Source of the DNA: Eutypella sp. D-1
Lineage: Eukaryota; Ascomycota; Sordariomycetes; Xylariales; Diatrypaceae
DNA length: 64,000 nt
Assembly (NCBI GenBank): GCA_023313575.1
Contig: JAJTTP010000004.1
Coordinates: 2,170,001-2,234,000, forward strand
Direction: 5' to 3'
The notes under the pieces were generated by a model that was not told the DNA's origin, made no database searches, and was given only the letters and a program-made list of their open reading frames with translations. Position 1 is the stretch's first letter. The number at the start of each line of letters is the position of its first letter. The position numbers and the translations under genes were made by a program. Positions 43,909 through 53,283 of this stretch are shown in pieces.

Positions 43909-45582
43909 TCAGCCTTCTACCAACAACCCCGGCGTTGGGTTCGCTTCCGCCACCTTGAAGACGTTGTCCACCTCGTCGTTACACGAGTCGCCCGGCTTCT
44001 TCCTAGGTTTGACCTCCCACCATGTTGTCGTGTGCTCGTCGAAGGAGCCGCCGCCGCCAGCCCTGACACTGCCACCCCAGAACTTCAGTTTCTGCATAAA
44101 CGAGTTCGTCGGCCCGCGCTTCACATCAAACACGACCTTGAGCCCCTTGCCCTCCTTGCATTCCAGGAAAGTCCAGATGCAGAACGAGTGGGGGACGGCG
44201 AGATTGACCTCGGGAGCGCCGGCCACGATAAAGTCGAGCTTGCCGATGTTACTATTGTGTCCACTGGCGGTATCCTTGACCACCTCGGCTGTGATCGCGT
44301 GCTTGCGGTCGTAGTTCTCGCCGGAAGAGAGGCTCAGACCGCCGCTGGCGGCGTTGACGGCGTTTAGGTCAACGTGGAAGGCGCGCTGGCTCTCCATATG
44401 CTTCACCACCTGGCCTTCCCCGGCTCTCTGGATGCCTGAGTAGTGGTGGGCGATCGGCCTGCGCCGCGCGGCCTGGTGCGCAGCCATGTGCCCAAGGCTG
44501 ATAGTCACCTGCTCGGCAGCCTTCGGGTTCTTAACACTGACCTTGAAGAGCAGGTAACAGGCCCTGTGCGAGGCTTTCGGGTTCCCCTTGTCAGCGATCT
44601 TCCCGAACAGGCAGTTCTGGATGCTGATGCGGACGCCTATGTCCTTTTCGATGTCGCTGTTGAAATAAGGGAAGATATTAGAATGCGTGTCTAGATTGAG
44701 CACGCCATCATCCACCTTGCTAGTCGAAACTGATTTGTTCTTATCCGGCGATTTCGATCTAGCAGGCGGAGAGCTCAGCCTGACGTGCCGGCTACTGCGC
44801 TTTTCTTTATCCTTAGTCGTGTGTTTCCGACTACTCGAACCATCACGGTGATTCGATGACTCTTTGTCTGGTTTCTCTTTTTTGATGGCAGGGTCTTGGG
44901 TCGCCTCTTGACGATCTTGCGATGACTCCTTGGGCTGTCGGCGGCGTTCCTGTTCCGTAGCTTTGCCCTTCTTCGTAGCCTCCGGGTCTTCATGACGGTC
45001 GCGAGCCTTGCGGGAAGAAGATCGCTTGCTATCATCTTTGCGCCGGGATGACTTTTTCGCATCCTCAGTGCCTTTACGTCGAGCGTCATCTTTTCGCGAT
45101 GGGGAACCCTCCCGTCTTTTTGAGTCCACCCGGGCTACTGAGACATCACGCTTACGGGGCTTGTCTTCCTTTCGACTGGACTTATCTTCCTTTCGAGTGG
45201 GCTTATCCTCTTTTCGCGTGGACTTATCCTCTTTTCGACTGGGTTTATCTTCCTTTTGATTTGCCTCTGTTTGAGAGCCTTCACCTCTTTTACTTGATTT
45301 ATCGCGCTCTTTCTTCGTCTTTAGTGAGGTGTGCTGCTTTGTCTTCTCATCTTCCTTCGCTTTTCGGGAGGTGCGGTGAACCAGCTCTGGTGGCTTAGGG
45401 TCCGGGGGAACTCCTGCCTTATCGTCCACAGCATCTGTCGCGCGACGGCGCGATTTGGTAGAAGACTTCTTAGAATCCTCCACAGGGACGTCGCGCTGTC
45501 TGCGCGGAGTCGGGGAACGAGCGCGTGTCTCCGGGTCCTTATCCTGGCGCTTCCGGTGATGTTTCCGCCGCTCCTCGACCAT
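43909..45582 (-). CDS. Highly charged Lys/Arg/Glu/Asp/Ser repeat protein with a conserved-looking C-terminal domain
   Basis: An intronless 557-residue ORF. The first ~280 residues are almost entirely low-complexity and charged (HHRKRQDKD, KKSSRRKDD, RSSSRKARDRHED) and include five 7-residue units of the KEDKP/S-S/T-R type. This is typical of disordered RS- or K/E-rich nuclear proteins. The last ~275 residues are ordinary, predicted mixed beta sequence (NLDTHSNIFPYFNSDIEKDIG, HRACYLLFKVSVKN, HSFCIWTFLECKEGKGLKVVFDVKRG) and are probably a folded domain. I do not recognise it. Possible roles in RNA or chromatin are suggested only by the charged tail. Confidence 0.7.
   Translation of the reverse strand: MVEERRKHHRKRQDKDPETRARSPTPRRQRDVPVEDSKKSSTKSRRRATDAVDDKAGVPPDPKPPELVHRTSRKAKEDEKTKQHTSLKTKKERDKSSKRGEGSQTEANQKEDKPSRKEDKSTRKEDKPTRKEDKSSRKEDKPRKRDVSVARVDSKRREGSPSRKDDARRKGTEDAKKSSRRKDDSKRSSSRKARDRHEDPEATKKGKATEQERRRQPKESSQDRQEATQDPAIKKEKPDKESSNHRDGSSSRKHTTKDKEKRSSRHVRLSSPPARSKSPDKNKSVSTSKVDDGVLNLDTHSNIFPYFNSDIEKDIGVRISIQNCLFGKIADKGNPKASHRACYLLFKVSVKNPKAAEQVTISLGHMAAHQAARRRPIAHHYSGIQRAGEGQVVKHMESQRAFHVDLNAVNAASGGLSLSSGENYDRKHAITAEVVKDTASGHNSNIGKLDFIVAGAPEVNLAVPHSFCIWTFLECKEGKGLKVVFDVKRGPTNSFMQKLKFWGGSVRAGGGGSFDEHTTTWWEVKPRKKPGDSCNDEVDNVFKVAEANPTPGLLVEG
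45160..45264 (-). repeat. Five 21-nt tandem units coding KEDK repeats
   Basis: Units of exactly 21 nt (plus strand CTTATCTTCCTTTCGAGTGGG and variants) start at 45160, 45181, 45202, 45223 and 45244. They code the heptads in the charged protein. The exact multiple of three keeps the frame. Confidence 0.85.
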
Positions 45583-46048
45583 AGTAAAGACCGTGCGGGA
45601 ATAGAATAGGGCTAAGATAACAGGTTACAATGATTACTGCGCGTCAGATAAGCGCTGGTGAAATGTCCTGATTGCACCCCACTTTGAATGAGGAGAGAAG
45701 CGGCTCTATATCTCGCGATCCATTTTGCAAGGTGTCGTCTCGTAAGATTGACAAGGCTGTAAGGAAGAACGCCTTTCAGTGTGCCCTGCTTATCATTTGT
45801 ATGCAATGCGCATGCGCATAATGCGCCATAGCGACAACGCGCGAATCATAACCTAGTGGAACCCACCAAGTGCTCTAGTTTGGCTGCAAGGAATGTCTCC
45901 GATGGGGAATATGTGAGATAGCGTGCCATTTGATATAGGAGTCGGCTCGGCGCTGCCGACCAGGCAGCTTAGGCAGTAACCAATAGTAGTAAGGCGGTCA
46001 ATTGAGAACGCCTATCAATCACCGGGTACGAATTCCCAGCGCAACAAC
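45583..46048. other. Intergenic, no gene seen
   Basis: Promoter side of the charged repeat protein. It contains a CAATGCGCATGCGCATAATGCG inverted repeat near 45804-45824. Nothing else was recognised. Confidence 0.35.
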
Positions 46049-46305
46049 CAGGCAGGCGTTGGACAAAATAAGTAAGCCATCACCTACTGTATCTTATTAA
46101 TTAGTGGAAACCGGAGTTACTTCCGAACTCTTGCCATAGAAAAGTAATTTATGAAAGTTGAATAATCACTTTCAATCTTTCGAATAATTATTTTATTACT
46201 GTATCATACGACAATAAATTATAGTTAGTAGGATTCAGATTAAAACCATTCTATAAGATTACTCCGTAGATGTATGGCTCACTATTTTTGTCCAGTGCCC
46301 GCCAG
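46049..46305. mobile_element. ~257-bp MITE related to the 9932-12019 transposon
   Basis: The left end GGCAGGCGTTGGACAAAATA at 46051 is nearly identical to the left end of the large element. The right end, read in reverse complement, is GGCGGGCACTGGACAAAAAT and pairs with it. Inside, the order AAAGTTGAATAATCACTT, AATAATTATTTTATT, AATTATAGTTA and ATTAAAACCATT follows the left subterminal part of the large element (about 10228-10340). This copy is therefore a short internally deleted derivative. It is only mildly AT-biased. Its ends are fixed to within a few bases and no clear target duplication was seen. Confidence 0.75.
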
Positions 46306-46686
46306 TTTATCAACAGCAGCAACGCCGGAGCGTTAGCATGTTGAATATATGCACGCAATGGTCACCTGGCCTCACGACGCTCTGCTACTCACGCGATATT
46401 ATAAGCTGCTGGGAAAGTAGAGGTTCGCGTGGTCTCGAAACACTTAGTCGGAGTGGTATTCGACAGTACGCATTTGCCGAAGCATTCTTATTATATAGGC
46501 CAACACGCGGATTTATAGCACGGGACGGGTCGATCCACTACAATTGCGCCCCTTGCACGACTTGTAGAGTCAAGACTTTGCCATGCATGGAAACGTTGAG
46601 GACTTCGATTTCGTGGGCTCCTACGCCACATTCTACATGTAGTGCCTTTGAGGTGATTTTATAAGATAGAAATTCGCTAATGACTT

Positions 46687-46983
46687 TCAGACTCCCTTCG
46701 TCAACGAAGGAGCGCTGTGTACATATATCAACCGTACTCTTGGTGGCGGGGCGTCCAGTCGGGCGTGGGGCGTGTTGGATAACTGTATGGTTGGTTGAAT
46801 CTTCGCCGCCAGGTTGATCATCTGTTGGAGGTTGACGTCCTGGGGCGGGGGCGCCTTGCACAGTAGGCGATACCAGAAGTTCTTTGAAGAGCCGAAGTCT
46901 TGGAACTCGTCCTCATCGGCGGACGTCCACTTGCGGTACTTGGATCTGTCCGCGGTGTCCAACGGGTCCGCCATCGATGGCAT
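46687..46983 (-). CDS. Small hypothetical protein, possibly a gene fragment
   Basis: The ATG at 46983 opens a 98-residue frame with ordinary, coding-like composition: KYRKWTSADEDEFQDFGSSK, NFWYRLLCKAPPPQDVNLQQ, LAAKIQPTIQLSN. The family is not recognised. The frame is open a little further upstream without an ATG, so a 5' exon may be missing. It could be a remnant of a larger gene, given the MITE about 380 bp away. Confidence 0.3.
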   Translation of the reverse strand: MPSMADPLDTADRSKYRKWTSADEDEFQDFGSSKNFWYRLLCKAPPPQDVNLQQMINLAAKIQPTIQLSNTPHARLDAPPPRVRLIYVHSAPSLTKGV

Positions 46984-48617
46984 TCTGAGCTTCGGCCATC
47001 GCGCTTGAAGGATCGCTCTTCTGGCGTCCAATTCGTGGTCGGAAAGTGAACCGTCTCCTCCGTAATCGAACCCGGCAATCGGGTATCTGCCGATGGCGAA
47101 AGCTCACAGGAGACTTTCATCTGGGAGCTTTTCCCCCTCTACTATTTCACCCCTTGGTTTATTTTCTCACCCTCGTTCTCCTATTCAACGTTATACGTGC
47201 TTCTCTAGGGATAGCGAGGGTCTTCGGAGTTGCTCGCGTCGCCGTCGCTTTAAGCTGTCGCGACAGCGGCGATGCTGGCGGCATCAACTGCTAATATCTT
47301 GAAGTGACTGATGTTTGAAGCGCCTGCCTCGCCGGCTAATAGTTACATCTTGTGAGCCTTTCAATTGGTTATCTACCTCTATGAACAGTTCAAAGGGGCG
47401 TGGATGCACGATGTGCGATCGATGTTTAGACTGATCCGACATAGATGAGGTATAAAGGAGATCGGCGAAAGTAAGGGTGTTACCTGAGCGATACTTGAAC
47501 GATAGTCCCTCGTTCGTGTAGTTCTGGATTATGATTTATGATATCGCGGAGGATGGATGGAGGACTGTCAAGCTGGAGTGAAAAGTTGCTCGTTGAGCGG
47601 CAAGGGCGGTCTCCTGATCAAGCACCTTTGCCTTGACGTTATAAAATTAAGCATCAATAATCCATCGTCAATGTGCCATAAGAACTGTATAACGGCCATC
47701 TGGCATTCGCCGCTTAGGATACCAATCTCTAATAGTGTTGTAAATAAAGCGGTTCTCCCGTTAGACGTCGTCGCCATCCCGTTCTCAAACCTTATTGAGA
47801 CTATTTGCACTTGCCGGAAATTGCAGATAATCAAGAATCGGGGAGTAGAACTTGTCAGAACTTGCATCACGCCGCATAATACAGGTAATATGAGCGTGCA
47901 AGACGCTAGCTATACGCTCGATAACCCATTATTCGATGATTAAGCAGTGATTCTACGACATTCTATCTAAGAAATATCGAGCCTCACGCAATCGTTGAGC
48001 CATTAGGGCTCGCAGCCTGGTGCTAAGTCCTCTGAACCGGGTGCAGCCGATTTGGCAAGGCAGCAACTGCTAGCTCCGTTCTCGGCTATGGTGCTATGCT
48101 ACATGCACAGAGCAGATCAAATATGATGCCTCTGTGGAGATGCTGCGAGACTTTAAGGTTTTAATGTGACTATGGTTCTTAAAGGTTAATTTCTAGGCCT
48201 GTGGTGATTAAAATGGGGCTGCAAGAGCATCTGCACGTGAATAGGTTAATTCAATGGTAGAAGTTAGGCAGATATAAACCATATGCCACCATCTATAAGG
48301 CCATCTTCACTGTAGTCAGGGCTGCCCTGACCATAAGAACGACCCAGCGCAACCGCAAAGTCAACTTTGCAGGAATGGGCCCCATGACAACCGTCATGTA
48401 AGAAATAGGTGTTTCAAGGCCGGTACAAAAAGCCCGGGCCGCCTCCGTTGAGGAGTAGCAGATATCCAGATAAGACACCACCACATATATCGTTCATACT
48501 TGATTTCCAGATAACCACACTCTCCACTCACAGCTGCAAGACACATTGCAACCAACGAAAACGAAGCTGAGATCATTTTTCTTCTTTTTACCAACACCAC
48601 CTTCAACTGAGACCGCT
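46984..48617. other. Intergenic, no gene supported
   Basis: Open frames overlap on both strands at 47557-47943 (128 residues plus, 100 minus), but neither has a recognisable product. The last ~130 bases form the leader of the next gene (CTTCTTTTTACCAACACC before the ATG). Confidence 0.4.
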
Positions 48618-50257
48618 ATGGACCGTCTCTCCATCTCAGATTCCTCTTACGAGGACGACAAATCCTTTGAATCACCAATAGTCACCCTACCACAATGGAC
48701 CGAATTCCCAATAGACATTAAACTTCGAGTATTTGAGATACTATGTGAAAGCCATGGCTATAGCAAAGCACACACTACTCCCAAGAAGACCGGCCTAGCT
48801 CAGTACTCTGTTGTCTGCAAGGAGTGGCAGGCCATCTTCGAAAAAGTCCTATACCGTCGGCTGGTTTTAAAACAGACATGTCTCGAGGAATTTGACAAGA
48901 TAGTTCACCGTCAGAAAGCTTTTGTGGAGCACATCTGGCTACACATTGAGCCGCCAAGATACAACTGCCGTAAATGTCTGGAATTTGGCATACGGCCGGC
49001 AGCAATAGATGCTGAAAAAGAGATCGCCGGTAAAGCTATCAAGACGCTTTTTTCTATCCTCAGCCAATGGCGGAAACATCAACTTGTCCAAAGAGGAGGA
49101 TTGGTATTGGAAATCAGTTTCTCCTCACCAGGCGAATTTCTACATGCGTTCAGTGGAGATATCAGTTATGGCCCGCATTTTGTTGATGGCGGAGGTGATG
49201 ATGAGCATCAATCTCACGTTCACGATCAATACCATCGATGGCGCAATGGCCAACGAACAGTTCGTCCTACAGTGGAGGCCATAATGTCCCGAATCTTGAG
49301 ACTTGTGAATCCCGACATTTCGGGGCAACTGCCCCCGGTCGAGGTCATAAGCACTTTCGTTCTACGTCGACAAACCCGAATAGTTTTGGGTCACAAGGTA
49401 TTACAACAAATATTTAATGGCCTCCCGAACCTCGAGCATATCATTTACGAACCATGGCGGCAGTTCTCCTGGTTTCCATATTATCGCAAAGACACTTGTA
49501 AGTACACCCGTATCTTCAACCCGTGAATTTTATAGAGCTCAGGCTGAACATAGCAGGCTATCGGGACATTATTTTAAACTCCCTTCCGGAAACACTTAAA
49601 ACTCTCACGATCTTTGAGGACTTCAATGAAGATTACCACATTGTCTATCGTTTGAACTATATTACGAGGGTGTGGCCATATCAACCAGAGCTTGATATAA
49701 TTCCAGATCCGGCCATTGGAGCCGCTATTGCCTACAAGAGCACGGGACTAGAAAAGCTTTCGGTTTCTTTCATGATTGACGCCAATGACTTCTTCCGAGC
49801 GTGTCAGCCCGATTGGGCATGGCACAACCTCAAGTTCCTAAGTCTGACTTCGAAGCTGTTAACGTTACACAAACCCGACCAATCTGTCATCAACAGCATG
49901 TTCACGAGCGCTGGATCAACAGCTCTCTCCATGCCCAAACTTCAACTAATGGAGATCTGGAATGGCATGAAGCGACACGCTTGCGTTCTTCGTTATCAAG
50001 TAACGACAGATTCTACAACGCTCGGTTGGCACGGTACCTGGGACTTAGACCTGGACCCAGACACTGCGAAAGTTTGGAAGGAAGTTGCATTGCGACATAC
50101 CAGGCATGAGCTTTCTATTCTTAGGCCTCGAGTTCTGGATCGAGAGGACATCACATCACACGCGGCTGCAATTCAAAAGTTGCAGTTACGTCAAGTCATT
50201 CATCCGGTATCATTGGAACAGATTCTGGGAGAGTCTAGACGATACTTATATCATTGA
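48618..50257 (+). CDS. Conserved fungal F-box-like protein (DUF6546-type)
   Basis: Exon 1 is 48618-49497 and exon 2 is 49557-50257, with a 59-nt intron (GTAAGT donor, branch-like GCTGAAC, CAG acceptor). The nearer TATAG acceptor at 49535 would create a stop at the junction, so the CAG at 49556 was chosen. The product is 526 residues. It begins like an F-box region (LPQWTEFPIDIKLRVFEILCE, VVCKEWQAIFEKVLYRRLVL), continues FVEHIWLHIEPPRYNCRKC, then LPNLEHIIYEPWRQF, LPETLKTLTIFEDFNEDY, LEKLSVSFMIDANDFFRACQ, MPKLQLMEIWNG, and HPVSLEQIL. From memory this is the expanded fungal family that Pfam names DUF6546. The function is unknown; recruitment to an SCF ubiquitin ligase is plausible only if the N-terminus is a true F-box. 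Confidence 0.82.
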
Positions 50258-53200
50258 AGGCTGGGGAAATGGCACATTCTTGAGATCTGACGCAATGGCG
50301 TCCTTGAGACTCATGTATATTTCTGACTTCCCTTCTTGGTATTGAGCAAATAGAGCAGCTCCTAAAGAGCAATGAATGTTCGTTTACCTTTTAGGCGTGA
50401 GCCGAGGCAGGGAAAACCGCCACGCTGAAGTTGAGACAGGAGCTAAAGACAGCAAAGTCAGTTGAAGGGACTAAAAAGCTATTCATCCTGATTATATGCA
50501 GTGTTTTAAATGTCAACAAGGGGGCCGACTTCATAACTGACAGGTGCTTTTGTGCAAGTCCCGGCTGTGCGATGGAAGCGACATCTTCCAGCCCCTCGAT
50601 CGCAGCAGGAGCGCGCCATAGACTTTACTGCTGCACCTGCGATATGACTGTTAAGTTGACGAGACTGACTCCGTGGTCCTGGTCCTGATACAGTATAAGT
50701 TAGCAAGAAGCCAAACGATGGCGCAAAGCTACATGACTTTGTTTACTGCAGGTAATGACAGAAGTACAAATAAAAACACCCTGGTTTTCCGTATCTCTAT
50801 CACCTTGGTTACATGAAAAATGGCATGCCCTCTGAGCCAACATATGTTGAAGGTCAGTGTCAAGACTGAGACATCGTCACAAGGTATATAAGGGACGTAT
50901 TCCTCCCACATCTACAGTAGCTGAACCTTCAAGTCATATACTCCATTTCAACAACGTACACAGACATGCACACACACACTGTGACTTTCAGAGGCAACAG
51001 CGTCTCAATCCAGATATCAAACACTAATTCTAAGGATGGTAACGAAATATGACTACCAAGACGGCGACGAGTTTGGATAATAAGCCCTTTCTGGGTCATA
51101 CCCATCTAAAACTGCCTTATTCAAGAAACTACCATGTGTTTATTCGGATCATAGCCGTGTAACGAGCACGGGATACAGATACGTGCAAGAAATGGAGCAA
51201 TGACCTTTTATTCAGAGCTACGGTCACCGTTCTGACGTTGCGATGCCGGTGAGTAAGCAACCGTCCGTAAGCCAGGGTGTCAGTGGTAAGTAGCAAGATG
51301 GTGTAAAAGGGAGAAACTAAATACAGGGTGCCCTATGCCAAGGGATATAACTGTAAGGCAATATAAGTGGGATTTTCACTGTAATAGTGGGCCCTGACAA
51401 GCCGCCCCCGAGCTGTTTTCCTCTGAACTTATCAAGCCGATCCCTCCACAAGCTGGCTAGAGGTCCTAGAAGGCTGAGAAGGGACAGGTAGTCGAATGTG
51501 CCTTTAGAACGGTCACGTATGCCGTGGCTTTAGGGGCAGACTGTGTCTGCTGGATCCGTTTGAGTCGGTGTTGCTAAAAGGGAGGTTCGGGTCAGGGCCG
51601 GGTTGGCCGTGCCATTGCTCTTTTATACTATTAGCAATCGTTCGTAGATATGACTGAAACAGCGTCAAGAAGACTTACGGTCGGAGGGTTTGAGCGAGCC
51701 GCAGCCAAATAGGAATGAGGTGTTGAATATTGTATATTCTGAAGCGTTTCGAGGCCTGTGTGTCGCGTGGCAGGTATACTAATTACACCAGGCATATCAT
51801 CAGAACATATTAACTCAAATAATGAACTAGACAATGGAAAACCCAACCGCACAGTCGTGGTTATACATTACCTGCTTACTGATTATTCGTATTTGGCCGT
51901 GGCTCATCGGTCCTGAGCCTCGTGCAGTCTGGACGGTGGACTGAATCCCTGAATGCGCTGCCTGCCAAAAGAAGGGTGAGGAGCGGTTGGGCCCTCACCG
52001 ATCAGTTCTTCTCGTGGTTCACCATCTCGAAATAAACAGCAGAAAGGGAAAGAAGAGGCGAAAACAGCGAAAAATCGATCAACTCGAGTACAGCAAACAA
52101 GGAGAAAGGAAGACAAGAAGTGTTTCAATAGGATTGGGATACCGAGCAAAAGGGTTGCTATTGATAGAGACAGGGGCCGAAGGATGTCTCAGTCTTGACA
52201 CTGACCTTCAACATATCCAAGTCATGACCCTGCAGCTTCCTCTTTCCCCCGTGCCAAAACCCTTCACGTAGCAAGTCCTACCTTCCCTGTGCCATTTCGA
52301 AAGCTTGATACGCAGACGACAGGCGCGATGTGATTACCTAAGGGTGCGGAAATGAAGACAGATTTGATGAATGCGAGGACGAGGTGAGGCGGCTGCGGAT
52401 GGTGTTTTACCGTGTAGCAGGAGCAGGTCGGTGGTTCTCAATACAGCGTGGTACCTACCCAGGTAGCTTAAAGACAGGTAGGTTCCTAGAATCCTCGCGT
52501 ATGATACCTAACTATCTGCAGTGGGGCGCGCTGACGAACCTTTTACTTTTGAATCTGAAGACTTGGTATGGTAGACACACGTTACGGGAGCAGCAGTCAC
52601 TTCTTAAGAGCGTATATTAAGAGCAGCGACTAGCGACTATATAGGTACACATACTACAGACGAGCCCTGGATGCCTTCATTCCACTTCCGCCCTGTGCAC
52701 ATGGGGCACTTGATATTAGATAACAAAGTGGTAGGGAGGGCGAACTATGCGACGCCTATCTACTGCGACTCCGCGCACGTCCCTACTCCCTCATTTAGCT
52801 AGACTACATGTCCTGTTCCTGATCTCCCTCGTTCCTAGACCCTATCCGAGGGCCTGCAACAGTCTGGAAAAGAAAAATAAAATAAAATGCATGATGATAA
52901 AATGCAATACCGTGATTGTCGTGCGCCGCCGAGTGTCCCTCCTCCTTGTCCTTATAACGCCATGCAGGGTATATATATCTCATGCTCCATCCGGTACGTG
53001 CCAGTGATGACATGGAACTAAAATCTTAATGATGTGGTGAAACGTAATTTGGCATTACATAGTCTGCCATCAAGTCGTTTTCTTTTGGGTGTTTGTTGTT
53101 ACATAGTGATGTTTCCGAGTTGAGTGTCTGTGTGCCTGTGTAGAACTTATGTGACCGGTCTTGTATGCGACAGAGTGTATATATGAACGCCTCCCGGCCA

Positions 53201-53283
53201 GCCGTATGAGAGGCGGTTAAAAGTTCCTGACAAATTGCAGTGATTGTGGCCGCTAAGCCCTAGCAGTCCTCCTCGTAGATGAT
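50258..53283. other. Long intergenic region, no gene seen
   Basis: About 3 kb between convergent genes. Short frames occur at 51904-52271 and 52384-52620 on both strands, without coding character. An ACACACAC run lies near 50969, and a TACCTACCCAGGTAG palindromic motif near 52451. Confidence 0.45.

Noticed and set aside
47557..47943. 128-residue plus-strand frame overlapped by a 100-residue minus-strand frame
   Set aside because: Neither has coding-like composition clearly better than the other and no domain was recognised.
49498..49535. A 38-nt intron ending at TATAG in the DUF6546-like gene
   Set aside because: It would create a TAG at the junction and is too short; the CAG at 49556 gives an in-frame 59-nt intron with a branch-like GCTGAAC.
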